Shown piece by piece: positions 9,135 through 17,747 of a stretch of DNA of 64,000 bases. This DNA is from Azophilus sp965220835. GTDB taxonomy: Bacteria; Pseudomonadota; Gammaproteobacteria; Pseudomonadales; Azotimanducaceae. Under the pieces are notes generated by a model. It searched no databases. It worked only from the letters and a program-made list of their open reading frames with translations, and was not told the DNA's origin. The stretch lies in assembly GCA_965220835.1 (NCBI GenBank), contig OZ244842.1, forward strand, positions 744,001-808,000, given 5' to 3'. Every line of letters begins with the position of its first letter. Position 1 is the stretch's first letter. A program made the position numbers and the translations under genes.

Positions 9135-10008
9135 TCGCTGCGGCACCGTCGCCATTGCCGGGCGGCCCAATGTGGGCAAGTCCACCTTGTTGAACCGGGT
9201 GCTTGGCGAGAAGCTCAGCATCACCTCCCGCAAGCCGCAGACCACCCGCCGCAACCTCATTGGCATTGACACCGAAGGCACTTGCCAGGCCATTTACGTT
9301 GACACGCCTGGCCTGCACCGTCGGGCCCAACGAGCCATCAACCGCAGCATGGTCAGCCAAGCCAAGTCGGCCCTGGGCGATGCGGACCTGATCGTTCTGG
9401 TGCTCGACCGCGATCGACTGACCGATGGCGATCAGTGGGTGATGCGCCAGGTTGAGTGGGCGGCAAAGCCGGCCTTTGCGCTCATCAACAAGATAGACCT
9501 GATGAGCGACAAAACGCGTCTGTTGCCGGCCATGCAGCGGCTTGGGGACAGCGGCCTGTTTGCGGAGATCATGCCGGTGTCAGCCTTGGGCGGCGAGGGC
9601 GTGGCCGAGTTTCGTTCGTTGGTCTTCCAGAATCTGCCGGCCGGGCCGCACCTGTTTGCCGCCGACCAGCTCACTGACGAGAACGAGCGCTTTCTGGCCA
9701 GCGAGATGATCCGCGAGAAGCTTATGCGACGGTTGGGCGATGAACTGCCGCATCGGACGGCGGTGGTGGTGGAGTCTTTCGATGAAGGCGCAACGCTGGT
9801 GGAAATCCGCGCCCAAATCCTGGTGGAGCGGGCAGGCCAGAAGCGAATCGTCATCGGCAAGGACGGCAGCAAGCTCAAGTCCATTGGCCGCGAGGCGCGC
9901 TTGGACATCGAACGCATGCTGGGCCGCCAAGTCATGCTGCATCTCTGGGTCAAGGTGCGCAGCGGCTGGTCCGACAGCCCAGAAGCGCTGCGCAGCCTAG
10001 GCATTTGA
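9118..10008 (+). CDS. era: GTPase Era
   Basis: Essential GTPase that binds the 3' end of 16S rRNA during 30S assembly. 296 residues from the ATG at 9118 inside rnc. G1 is AGRPNVGKSTLLN (about residues 14-26), G3 YVDTPGLH (about 61), and G4 INKIDL (about 126). The C-terminal KH domain has QKRIVIGKDGSKLKSIGREA and ends with VKVRSGWSDSPEALRSLGI. RecO normally follows era directly; here it is 2.7 kb away with unrelated genes between. Confidence 0.97.
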   Translation: MPQGADRCGTVAIAGRPNVGKSTLLNRVLGEKLSITSRKPQTTRRNLIGIDTEGTCQAIYVDTPGLHRRAQRAINRSMVSQAKSALGDADLIVLVLDRDRLTDGDQWVMRQVEWAAKPAFALINKIDLMSDKTRLLPAMQRLGDSGLFAEIMPVSALGGEGVAEFRSLVFQNLPAGPHLFAADQLTDENERFLASEMIREKLMRRLGDELPHRTAVVVESFDEGATLVEIRAQILVERAGQKRIVIGKDGSKLKSIGREARLDIERMLGRQVMLHLWVKVRSGWSDSPEALRSLGI

Positions 10009-10074
10009 GCGACAATGTGTGATCGCGAGTCCGGGCTGGTTGTGGCGGGCAAGTCTAGTTGTCGAGGGCTATCG

Positions 10075-10770
10075 CTACTCGGACGGCGCCGCGCCCAGCT
10101 CGACATCGTGGCACCGCCAACTGATTTCGCCCTCGCACCTTGGGCAACACGCCCCGTTGGCGACCTTGCGGCTTAAGCGCTGGCGCAACCAGCGCTGGCC
10201 GCAACCGCACTCGCCGATCCAGCGGGCCGCGGTGTGGCGCACCGCATGGGTGCGCTCGCCGCTGCATCCAATCTCACGGGCCTTGGCGGTCCAGACCGCA
10301 TCATGGTTGTGCGCCTTGCCGACAATGGCGTGGGCAATTTCATGCAGGATGGTGTCGATGAGCTCCGTCCGGCTGGCCCTTAGGCAGAAGCTGACGGAAA
10401 GGTCGATGCGATGCTCATCGTACTTGCAAACCCCGGCCCGGGAAGGCGCAAGGTCAAATCCAAACCGCCACTCCTTGGCCAAACCGCTGTCTGCCTTGTG
10501 GCGCGCCATGAGACCTTGGGCCAACGCCTCCGTCTGTGCCAATGAGCAATCGCCGACCGCCGAGCGCTCCACCAACTCCAGCAAGCCGTAAGGCACATCC
10601 CAGCGCCCTTGGTCCGTATGCACCAACGCCAGGCGGCGCTTCAAGGCAGCGACGGTCCCGGTGATTTTGCCGCCACCGTTCTCGAAGCGCACGCGGCTGC
10701 CAACGGGAAAGTTGGCGCCGGGAAAGTCGGCGGTGATGGGGGCTTGAGCTTGGTGGGCCATGGAGGCCAT
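10075..10770 (-). CDS. SprT-like zinc metalloprotein
   Basis: A SprT-like domain occupies the middle: ILHEIAHAIVGKAHNHDAVW gives HExxH plus the third His. A C-terminal zinc ribbon follows, with pairs in ECGCGQ and CCPRC. The family includes Spartan-type DNA-protein-crosslink proteases; the bacterial role is not established. About 90 N-terminal residues precede the domain and include a short beta-rich segment (GSRVRFENGGGKITGTVAAL). I chose the ATG at 10770 (231 residues); a TTG at 10800 and an ATG at 10761 are alternatives. It runs against era and recO and is divergent from the DUF429 gene. Confidence 0.8.
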   Translation of the reverse strand: MASMAHQAQAPITADFPGANFPVGSRVRFENGGGKITGTVAALKRRLALVHTDQGRWDVPYGLLELVERSAVGDCSLAQTEALAQGLMARHKADSGLAKEWRFGFDLAPSRAGVCKYDEHRIDLSVSFCLRASRTELIDTILHEIAHAIVGKAHNHDAVWTAKAREIGCSGERTHAVRHTAARWIGECGCGQRWLRQRLSRKVANGACCPRCEGEISWRCHDVELGAAPSE

Positions 10771-10802
10771 TATTTGGTCAGGATCTTGCTCAGGATTCAA
10801 CC

Positions 10803-11630
10803 ATGCAGACGACGATCATTGGCGTTGACTTCTCCACGGACGAAAGCAAGACAGGACTTGCACGGGCTTCCGTCGATTCGTCGAAGGCAAGAGCAGTCGT
10901 TCACGAGGTTATTACGGCAACGCCCGCGGCACGCCCTCGTGCGCAGACTGTCATTGATTGGATACAGACAGAGTGCGAAAAAGAGAATCGCGTCCTGATT
11001 GCAATTGACGCCCCTTTGGGATGGCCAGTCGAAATGAAGCAAGGTGCTTTCACGTCTCACCAAGCGGGTCAATCGCTCGAAATCTGTGCGAATCGATTGT
11101 TCTCCCGAGAGACTGATCGCACGATTCAAGGTCTTGTACACAGAAAGCCCCTTGAAGTCGGAGCCAACCTGATCGCTCGTTCAGCATGGGGAGCTTTGGG
11201 GTTCCTCCAGGAGTTGAGGATTGGAATGAGTGGATCGATCCGTTCTCAGTTGCCTCTAGCTTGGTCACCCAAGGACTTGGAGGACGGGCCGGCTGTGGTT
11301 GAGGTGTATCCGGCGGCAACCATGATCCAGCACGGCATCGAATTCCTCCAACGTGGCATCCGAATCGATGGCCGCGAGTACAAGGGGTACAAGAAGTCGG
11401 ACGAAGAGGGAAAGATATCCCGCAAAGCTGTGGTCGAGAAGCTTGAAGAACTTGGTTTGCGCTTCAAGACCGCTACCAGCGACATAGCCTCCAACGACCA
11501 CAAGGTGGATGCGGCTGTGTGCGTCCTTGCGGGATTGGACTTTCTTGACGATCTAGTGCGTTATCCGGGCTGTGGCTCGCGCGCATACGCAGAGCAAGAG
11601 GGCTGGATCTGGTGTAAACGCCAGCGTTAG
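10803..11630 (+). CDS. DUF429 family protein (RNase H-like fold)
   Basis: 275 residues. The N-terminal strand IIGVDFSTDESKTGLA resembles the first acidic strand of DUF429/RNase-H-fold proteins. VLIAIDAPLGWP (about residue 61), VVEVYPAATM (about 162) and the C-terminal HKVDAAVCVLAGLDFL (about 231) are the other expected blocks. Function is uncharacterised, and DUF429 genes are often accessory. Base composition is visibly less GC-rich than in era and recO, which fits acquisition. The start lies only ~30 bp from the divergent SprT-like gene. Confidence 0.75.
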   Translation: MQTTIIGVDFSTDESKTGLARASVDSSKARAVVHEVITATPAARPRAQTVIDWIQTECEKENRVLIAIDAPLGWPVEMKQGAFTSHQAGQSLEICANRLFSRETDRTIQGLVHRKPLEVGANLIARSAWGALGFLQELRIGMSGSIRSQLPLAWSPKDLEDGPAVVEVYPAATMIQHGIEFLQRGIRIDGREYKGYKKSDEEGKISRKAVVEKLEELGLRFKTATSDIASNDHKVDAAVCVLAGLDFLDDLVRYPGCGSRAYAEQEGWIWCKRQR

Positions 11631-11701
11631 CTTGGTAGCGAGTGCGGTCAATAGGCCATGAATGGGTACGCCATAGCCACGCTTCAGGAACGCTCAAACC
11701 T

Positions 11702-11782
11702 GTGCACCGGAATCAGGATTTGCAGGCCACCTTCCAGCATTCTCCAGCCCATTGGGAGACAAGCCTCATCGTGCAGTTTTGA
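11702..11782 (+). pseudogene. Truncated duplicate of the recO 5' end
   Basis: Bases 11699-11778 align without gaps to 12751-12830 at the start of recO. By eye 58 of 80 positions match, including a 17-base exact match (11762-11778). Both begin with GTG. The fragment reads VHRNQDLQ, continues to HWETSLIVQF, and stops at TGA 11780-11782, against recO's VNRIQDEQ to YRESSLIVQF. So a diverged copy of the first 26 recO codons sits on the other side of the toxin-antitoxin pair. The remaining gap to 12024 holds a 78-codon minus-strand reading frame (11766-12002) that I cannot support. Confidence 0.75.
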
Positions 11783-12024
11783 GTGCCGCTAGAGGAGCTG
11801 CAAAGGGTGCAACCGTGGTGGGACTAATGTCCAGTTCTTCCTTCAATGCTTGCTGAATTGCGTGAGCTTCCGACTCAGCCACGCACAACTGGACAAACAC
11901 ACTTCTCTTCCGCAGCCTTGGCACTGACGGCCGTTTTGGGAAATGGCAGTTAGCAACTTTGAGGGCTCGACAACCCCTCTGTGTGCTATGCTCGTCGCGC
12001 AAGCAGACGAAGCGGAGGATCGTT

Positions 12025-12249
12025 GTGGCAGTCCAGATTACCGTGTCGGTTGACGCCGATGTTGCCGACTCCTACCGTTCCGCTTCGACCAGCGACCGGC
12101 GCAAGCTCGACACGCTCGTTAATCTTCGCCTGCGCGACGCAACCGAGTCCCAAAGGTCTCTTCGGCAAGTCATGCGTGAAGTCAGCCGAAACGCGCAGCG
12201 GCGCGGCCTCACGCCCGAGATTCTGAAGTCGATCCTTGATGAAGGATGA
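12025..12249 (+). CDS. Putative antitoxin of a PIN toxin pair
   Basis: 74-residue protein from the GTG at 12025, with GGAGGA five bases upstream. It begins with a beta-strand (VQITVSVDADVADSY) followed by two helices, and ends REVSRNAQRRGLTPEILKSI. That layout and length are typical of small DNA-binding antitoxins that cap PIN RNases, and the RGLTPEIL tail is common in this group. The stop codon overlaps the toxin ATG as ATGA, the usual coupling. No DNA-binding fold could be assigned with certainty. Confidence 0.75.
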   Translation: MAVQITVSVDADVADSYRSASTSDRRKLDTLVNLRLRDATESQRSLRQVMREVSRNAQRRGLTPEILKSILDEG

Positions 12250-12647
12250 CTCGCGTCGTTCTCGACGCCAACGTGGTTGTCAGTGCACTGCTTTTTAATG
12301 ACTCGGTTCCGGGCAGGGCGTTCGAGCACGCGCGGCGTGCTGGGACGATACTTGCTTCCGACGCTTCTCTCTCTGAGCTTCGCCGTGTGCTTGGCCGCTC
12401 TAAGTTCGACCGATACTTGACCCAAACGGACCGGGACGATTTCCTCTTGGCCCTGGCGCAGGAAAGTGAGTTCGTGGAGATTAGGGAAGTTGTACGCGTT
12501 TGTCGGGATCCCAAGGACGACCATGTCCTCGAACTGGCGGTAAACGGCCGTGCGACGACCATCGTTACGGGAGACGATGACCTGTTGGCGCTCGGCCCTT
12601 TTCGGGGTGTGGAGATTGTCACTCCTCGTGGCTTCATCGAGGCCTGA
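12246..12647 (+). CDS. PIN-domain toxin (COG1569-type RNase)
   Basis: 133 residues covering a single PIN domain. Conserved acidic positions are visible: Asp in RVVLDANVVVSAL (residue 7), Glu in SLSELRRVLG (about 42), Asp in RDPKDDHVLELA (about 85-86) and Asp in IVTGDDDLL (about 106-107). These form the metal-dependent ribonuclease centre of VapC-like toxins. It overlaps the antitoxin by 4 bp. The pair sits between the recO fragment and intact recO, so it probably arrived with the rearrangement there. Confidence 0.88.
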   Translation: MTRVVLDANVVVSALLFNDSVPGRAFEHARRAGTILASDASLSELRRVLGRSKFDRYLTQTDRDDFLLALAQESEFVEIREVVRVCRDPKDDHVLELAVNGRATTIVTGDDDLLALGPFRGVEIVTPRGFIEA

Positions 12648-12753
12648 ACCTCTTGCAAGGAGGTTGCATGTCAATCACTCCCGATGCGCTCCAATGCTGT
12701 CAACGGGCTATGGATGGACAAGCCCTAACCTCGCTTCGGGGGCGCTTAAGCTT

Positions 12754-13458
12754 GTGAACCGCATTCAGGATGAGCAGGCCATTGTGCTGCACACCCGTGC
12801 GTACCGGGAGTCTAGCCTCATCGTGCAGTTCTTGACGGCCTCCCACGGCCGCATTGCTGCGGTTGCCAAGGGCGTGCGGCGGGTTGGGCGCAACCGTGGC
12901 GGGAGCAGCTTGCAGCCCTTTTACCAGGGGTTGCTGGGTTGTGCGGGCCGGGGCGCGCTGGTGTCCTTGCACCGCTTTGACTTGGCCGAAGCCCGTTGGT
13001 TCACCGGCAACCGGGTGGCGTCGGCCTGCTATGTGGCGGAGCTCGTGGTGCGCCTGACTCGGGAGTGGGAATCTGCACCGCGCCTGTTTGGCGGGGTGGA
13101 GTGGACCTTGGGCGAGCTGGCGGCAGCGGAAGGCAACGAGGGAATTGAGTCCTGCCTGCGCCAGTTCGAGAAGCTGCTCCTGGAGGAACTCGGCTACGGC
13201 CTTGACTTCAGCCGTGATGCGGCAACCGGCGAGGGCATTGAGGAGAGCGCTTGGTACGGCGTGTTGCCGGAATCCGGTTTCATTGCCGGCGCGGATGGCG
13301 AGGGCTATCCGGGTGCGGCGCTCAAAGCCATTGCAGCCGGTTGCTTCGACGAAGTAGAGACCCGCCGTTTCGCCAAGCAGATTTTCCGCACCCTGCTTGC
13401 CGACCATCTCGGCCCGGCACCCTTGATGAGCCGCCAGCTCTACCGCCGCGGCATCTGA
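12754..13458 (+). CDS. recO: DNA repair protein RecO
   Basis: Loads RecA on SSB-coated DNA with RecR in recombinational gap repair. 234 residues from the GTG at 12754. The N-terminal OB fold starts VNRIQDEQAIVLHTRAYRESS and continues GRIAAVAKGVRRVGRNRGG. The helical C-terminal half has FEKLLLEELGYGLDF and ends LGPAPLMSRQLYRRGI. The truncated copy at 11702 also begins at this GTG, which supports the start choice. The ribosome binding site is weak. It is separated from era by an inserted 2.7 kb. Confidence 0.92.
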   Translation: MNRIQDEQAIVLHTRAYRESSLIVQFLTASHGRIAAVAKGVRRVGRNRGGSSLQPFYQGLLGCAGRGALVSLHRFDLAEARWFTGNRVASACYVAELVVRLTREWESAPRLFGGVEWTLGELAAAEGNEGIESCLRQFEKLLLEELGYGLDFSRDAATGEGIEESAWYGVLPESGFIAGADGEGYPGAALKAIAAGCFDEVETRRFAKQIFRTLLADHLGPAPLMSRQLYRRGI

Positions 13459-13468
13459 AGTCGCGCAG

Positions 13469-14971
13469 GTGTCCCGGCGTCTGCCCCAGTTCGTGGAACT
13501 GCGGATCACCGGCCTGGATGCCGATGGCCGCGGGTTGGGCGAGATCGATGGGCGGCCGATTCGAGTCAAGAACGCCCTGCCCGACGAGCACGTGCGCGCC
13601 CGCATGCTACGCCGTCGACGCGGCGAGTGGTGGGGCGAAACCGATGCGGTGCTGGAGGCGAGCCCGGCTCGGCATCCTGCACCCTGCCCGCTGTTCCCGC
13701 GCTGCGGGGGCTGCACGGCGCAGCAAATGGCGGGTGCGGCTCAACTCGACGCCAAGCAGGCGCGTTTGCTCGAATTGTTGGAGGCCAGCGGCGTTCAAGT
13801 GCGGCGTTTGCGTCCGCCAGTGACGGGGCCAAGCTACCACTACCGAACCAAGGCGCGGCTCGGCGTTCGGCTAGTTGGCGATGCGCCGCTGATCGGCTTT
13901 CGCGAGCACTTGAGCAATCGCGTGGCGCGCATGGACGACTGCTTGGTGCTGACGCCGCGCTTGGGGCGCCTGATTGCGCCCTTGAAGGCGCTGGTGAACG
14001 GCTTGAGCGTCCGCGACGCCGTGCCGCAGATTGAACTCGCGGCCGGGGATGAGCGCTGCGCCTTGGTGATGCGGCATTTGCGCCCGCTCGTGGCTAGCGA
14101 TGTGGACGCACTGCGGCAGTTTGCGCATCAGTTCGGGGTTGCGCTGCTCACCCAAGCCGGAGGCCCGGAAACCGCCACCCTGATTGCTCCGCAATCAGGC
14201 CTGATTAGCCCGCAATCAGGCCTGATTAGCCCGCAATCAGGCCCGATTAGCCCGAAATCAGACTCAAGTACACCGCAATCAGGCTCAATTACACCGCAAT
14301 CAGGCTCGAGTACACCGCAATCAGCCCTTGCTTCAGCGCAATCAAGCCAGATTTCATCGCAAGCAGGCTTGGTCACACAGCCGAGGGGCTTGATGACGAG
14401 GCCAAGTCAAAAGCTGCCCCTAGGCTACGCGATTCCGGCCTTCGGCGTTTACCTGAACTTTAACCCGAGCGATTTCACCCAAGTCAATCTAATGCTCAAT
14501 CGTCGCTTGGTGGCTGACGTGGTGCAATCCTTGGGGCCACCCTGCGGCCTGACGGCCGACCTGTTCTGTGGCATCGGCAACTTTTCCCTGCCCTTGGCCC
14601 GGCGCGGCCACCGGGTCTTAGGGCTGGAAGGCGATGCCGGCTGCATTGACCGGGCGAAGGGCAACGCGTCCTTGAACGGCTTGAGCGGGCGCTGCGAATT
14701 CTCCGTTGCGGACTTGTACAAGGCCCCTGAGCTGCCGCCGCAGCTAGGTGCGGTGCTGGTGGACCCGCCGCGCTCCGGGCTGGGTTCAGACTTGGTGGAG
14801 GCGCTGGGCACGCGCACGGACAGACTGGCCTACGTTTCCTGCAATCCAGACACCTTCGCCCGCGACGCGCGCCAGCTGGTGGACTATGGCTTCAACTTAA
14901 CGCAAGCCGCCGTTTACGACCTGTTCCCGCAGACGGCCCACATCGAGACCTTCGGGTTGTTTCAGCGTTGA
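13469..14971 (+). CDS. rlmD: 23S rRNA (uracil-1939-C5)-methyltransferase RlmD
   Basis: SAM-dependent RNA methyltransferase with an iron-sulfur cluster. 500 residues, longer than E. coli RlmD (433). The N-terminal TRAM-like OB domain is at about 1-60. Cluster cysteines lie in CPLFPRCGGC (about 72-81) and in MDDCLVL. SAM motif I is LFCGIGNFSLPLARRG (about 359). The motif LVDPPRSGLGSD and the nucleophile in AYVSCNPDTFARD are present. The extra length comes from a 77-residue low-complexity repeat at about 240-316, placed before the catalytic Rossmann domain, so activity is probably kept. The GTG start is 10 bp after the recO stop. Confidence 0.93.
   Translation: MSRRLPQFVELRITGLDADGRGLGEIDGRPIRVKNALPDEHVRARMLRRRRGEWWGETDAVLEASPARHPAPCPLFPRCGGCTAQQMAGAAQLDAKQARLLELLEASGVQVRRLRPPVTGPSYHYRTKARLGVRLVGDAPLIGFREHLSNRVARMDDCLVLTPRLGRLIAPLKALVNGLSVRDAVPQIELAAGDERCALVMRHLRPLVASDVDALRQFAHQFGVALLTQAGGPETATLIAPQSGLISPQSGLISPQSGPISPKSDSSTPQSGSITPQSGSSTPQSALASAQSSQISSQAGLVTQPRGLMTRPSQKLPLGYAIPAFGVYLNFNPSDFTQVNLMLNRRLVADVVQSLGPPCGLTADLFCGIGNFSLPLARRGHRVLGLEGDAGCIDRAKGNASLNGLSGRCEFSVADLYKAPELPPQLGAVLVDPPRSGLGSDLVEALGTRTDRLAYVSCNPDTFARDARQLVDYGFNLTQAAVYDLFPQTAHIETFGLFQR
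14186..14416 (+). repeat. In-frame 21-bp minisatellite inside rlmD
   Basis: Eleven degenerate units of 21 bp encode heptads such as APQSGLI, SPQSGLI, SPQSGPI, SPKSDSS, TPQSGSI and TPQSGSS, decaying to TQPRGLM and TRPSQKL. The core CCGCAATCAGGC recurs almost unchanged in the first units. Every unit keeps the frame. The array adds a Ser/Pro/Gln-rich linker to an otherwise conserved enzyme. Confidence 0.93.
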
Positions 14972-15158
14972 TGGGCACGAAGACGCAGAGGACGTCGAGC
15001 GGGCGCGCGGGGCATTCGATTCAGCGCTTTTGGCCCCACCTTGGCAGCGCCCGGTCTTGACCTACCCGAATCGGCGCCCTCAGTGGTAACCTTCCCGCTT
15101 TGGCCTGACCTCAGGCTGCTGGGGCAGTTCACCACTTGATGCCAAGAGGGAGGAACCC

Positions 15159-15752
15159 ATGGCGCAGACCCATGACCACGAAATCGTGTCCATCTATCCG
15201 TTTTCCGATGAGGAAGTGGACCAATTGATGGATAACTCCCAGGAGTGCGTTCTCATGTGGGCCACCAAGGACGGCTGGCCGGTGGGCGTCACCCACGCCT
15301 ATGTCTGGCACGAGGGCAAGATCTGGATCACGTTCGCCGTTCACCGGCACCGCGCGGCCGCCATTCGCCGGGACAACCGGGTCTCCGTGAACGTCAGCAG
15401 CCGAGGCTACGCCGACGGCGCTTCGGCGGACTTGCCGAGCGGCGCCATCACCTTCAAGGGCACCGGCGAGTTCTTTGACGACGACGACACCAAAGCCTGG
15501 TTCTACGGGGCGCTGTCGAAGAAGCTGAACCCGGACAACCCGGACGGGGAGGCCTTCTTCAACAACCTGCTGGATTCGCCCCTGCGCGTCATTCTCGCAG
15601 TGACGCCCGTGAAGAAGATCATGTACAACGGCGGCAAGGCCCAAGCCCACATGGCGGGCACCATCTCCGAGGATGAGCTCGGCGAGCGCCTGCCGGTTGA
15701 CCAGGAGCGCATGAACGCAGAGCGGGCCAAGCGTGGCTTGCCGCCGCGATGA
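15159..15752 (+). CDS. Pyridoxamine 5'-phosphate oxidase-fold FMN protein
   Basis: 197 residues. The split-barrel flavin fold is suggested by CVLMWATKDGWPVGVTHAYV, then KIWITFAVHRHRAAAIRRDN and RVSVNVSSRGYADGA, which is the pattern of PPOX-class proteins that bind FMN or F420. The substrate is unknown. GGGAGGAA just upstream is a good ribosome binding site. It is preceded by a 187-bp gap in which I see nothing definite, and followed 28 bp later by a secreted PQQ dehydrogenase. Confidence 0.75.
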   Translation: MAQTHDHEIVSIYPFSDEEVDQLMDNSQECVLMWATKDGWPVGVTHAYVWHEGKIWITFAVHRHRAAAIRRDNRVSVNVSSRGYADGASADLPSGAITFKGTGEFFDDDDTKAWFYGALSKKLNPDNPDGEAFFNNLLDSPLRVILAVTPVKKIMYNGGKAQAHMAGTISEDELGERLPVDQERMNAERAKRGLPPR

Positions 15753-15780
15753 TCGGCCGGCCTTGCGGCGGCGGGCAAGC

Positions 15781-17703
15781 ATGATGAGAACCGTGCTTGC
15801 GGCCGCCGCGTTGCTGGCTTGCTCCTTCGCCGCACTGGGCCAGACCATCGGCTGGCCAACCTACGGCGGCGCCGCCGGTGGCGGGCACTACACGTCGGCG
15901 GCGCAAATCACGCCGCAAAACGTCAAGGCGCTGACGCTGGCCTGGACTCACCGCTCCGGCGACTTTCGGGAGGGGACCATCTCTTCGGTGGAGGGCTTTG
16001 ACGCCGGGGGCCAATCGGCGTCTTCGTTCGTCAACACCCCCATCGTGGTTGAGGACACGCTCTACACCTGCACGCCCTTCAACCGGGTCTTCGCGCTGGA
16101 CCCGCGCACCGGCGAGGAGCGCTGGCATTTCGACCCCAAGGTCAACATGAGCTTGGAGCACCTCACCAATTGCCGAGCGGTGAGCAGCTGGATTGATCCG
16201 CAGGCGCAGCCGGGTGATGCCTGCGCCCATCGCATCATCCTGCCCACTTTGGACGGCCGCATCTTCGCCTTGGACGGGGCCACCGGCGCGCGCTGCGCTG
16301 GCTTCGGCAACAACGGCGAAATCGACCTGACGGAGGGGCTGACCGAGCATGGCGCCCGCGAGTACGGCATCACCAGCGCCCCGGCCATCATCGATGGCAA
16401 GCTGGTCACCGGCGCCTACGTGCTGGATTCCTTTCGCCCCGATGTGCCCTCCGGCGTGGTGCGCGCCTACGATCTGCGAACAGGCGCCTTTGCCTGGGGC
16501 TGGAACCCCGTGCCGCCTGGCAAGCCAGCGGTGGACGCCCAGGGCAACTTCACCGCCGGCACCACCAACGTTTGGTCCACCATTTCCGTGGATGCGGAGC
16601 GCAATTTGGTGATCGTGCCCACCGGCAATTCCTCGCCAGACTATTACGGCGGGGACCGAGGGGGCGACTTGGACCATTACTCCAGCTCGGTGGTGGCCTT
16701 GGATGCCTCCACGGGCGAGGTGGTCTGGCATTACCAAACGGTGCATCACGACATCTGGGATTTTGACGTACCGTCCCAGCCGACGCTGGTGGACGTGACC
16801 ATTGACGGCGTGACCAGCCCGGCCGTGGTGCAGGTCACCAAGATGGGCATGACCTTCGTGCTGCACCGGGAAACGGGCCAGCCGCTGCATCCGGTGGAGG
16901 AACGCCCGGTGCCGCAGACGGGTGCGGTACCCGGCGAATACCTGAGCCCCACCCAGCCGTTCCCAATCAAGCCGGAGCCCCTGCACCAGTTGGGCGTCTC
17001 CCCGGATGACGCCTGGGGGTTCACGTTCTGGGACCGGGGCTGGTGCCGCAACGCGCTTGAGGAACACACCACCGGCCCCATCTACACGCCGCTGACGGAA
17101 CAGGGCACGGTGATGTATCCCTCCAACATCGGTGGCCAGAACTGGGGCTCCCCGGCGGTGGACCCGGAGCGTGGGCTGATGGTGACCGACACCAAGCACG
17201 TGGGCATGGTGGTGCGCTTGATGCCTCAGGATGAATGCGGCGAGGACGTCGGCTTTCCCCAGCACGGGTCGCCCTACTGTGCGGTCATGGCTCCGTTCGT
17301 GTCGCCTTGGGGCGCGCCTTGCACCAAGCCGCCCTGGAGCACGCTGGCGGCCGTGGACCTATCGACAGGCGACATTGTCTGGCAAGTGCCGTTTGGCAGC
17401 CTCAAGCACTTGGCGCCGTGGCCGCTTTCCCTGCTCAGCGGCTACGGCACCGTGCAGATGGGCGGCCCGATGGTAACCGCCAGCGGGTTGACGTTCATCG
17501 CCGCCACGGCTGACCGGCGGATTCGGGCCTTCAGCACCGAAACCGGCGAGGAGCTCTGGAGCGACGAACTGCCCACGTCGGGCAACGCCGTGCCCATGTC
17601 CTACGTCTCTGGCGGCAAGCAGTTCGTCGTCATCGCCGCCGGTGGCAACTTCACCTCGCCGTCACCGCCGGGCGACCACCTGCTGGTCTACAGCCTGCCC
17701 TGA
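15781..17703 (+). CDS. Secreted PQQ-dependent dehydrogenase (glucose/quinate dehydrogenase family)
   Basis: Quinoprotein beta-propeller that oxidises sugars or alcohols in the periplasm. 640 residues from the ATG at 15781 with a signal peptide ending near FAALG. Propeller W-motifs recur, for example ALDPRTGEERWHFDP and ALDASTGEVVWHYQTVHHDI. NSSPDYYGGDRGG, followed by LDHYSSSVVALDAS, and TVHHDIWDFDVPSQPTL match blocks of membrane glucose dehydrogenase and quinate dehydrogenase. Those enzymes carry a five-helix N-terminal membrane domain; here it is missing and only a signal peptide remains. No PQQ biosynthesis genes are in the window. The substrate cannot be read from sequence. Confidence 0.88.
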   Translation: MMRTVLAAAALLACSFAALGQTIGWPTYGGAAGGGHYTSAAQITPQNVKALTLAWTHRSGDFREGTISSVEGFDAGGQSASSFVNTPIVVEDTLYTCTPFNRVFALDPRTGEERWHFDPKVNMSLEHLTNCRAVSSWIDPQAQPGDACAHRIILPTLDGRIFALDGATGARCAGFGNNGEIDLTEGLTEHGAREYGITSAPAIIDGKLVTGAYVLDSFRPDVPSGVVRAYDLRTGAFAWGWNPVPPGKPAVDAQGNFTAGTTNVWSTISVDAERNLVIVPTGNSSPDYYGGDRGGDLDHYSSSVVALDASTGEVVWHYQTVHHDIWDFDVPSQPTLVDVTIDGVTSPAVVQVTKMGMTFVLHRETGQPLHPVEERPVPQTGAVPGEYLSPTQPFPIKPEPLHQLGVSPDDAWGFTFWDRGWCRNALEEHTTGPIYTPLTEQGTVMYPSNIGGQNWGSPAVDPERGLMVTDTKHVGMVVRLMPQDECGEDVGFPQHGSPYCAVMAPFVSPWGAPCTKPPWSTLAAVDLSTGDIVWQVPFGSLKHLAPWPLSLLSGYGTVQMGGPMVTASGLTFIAATADRRIRAFSTETGEELWSDELPTSGNAVPMSYVSGGKQFVVIAAGGNFTSPSPPGDHLLVYSLP

Positions 17704-17747
17704 GCGGCACAGGTCGCCCACCAAACCAAGATCCCAAGAGGAGCATC

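Noticed and set aside
11940..12000. Promoter upstream of the antitoxin (TATGCT as -10)
   Set aside because: No -35-like hexamer at 16-18 bp; candidates lie at 14 or 22 bp, so I did not list it.
11766..12002. 78-codon minus-strand frame between the recO remnant and the antitoxin
   Set aside because: No recognisable domain, no ribosome site, and it overlaps the recO-derived fragment.
14186..14416. CRISPR-like regular repeats
   Set aside because: Units are contiguous 21-bp, in frame within rlmD, without spacers; no cas genes.
15619..17265. 548-codon minus-strand frame over the PQQ dehydrogenase
   Set aside because: Antisense shadow of a well-supported propeller protein.
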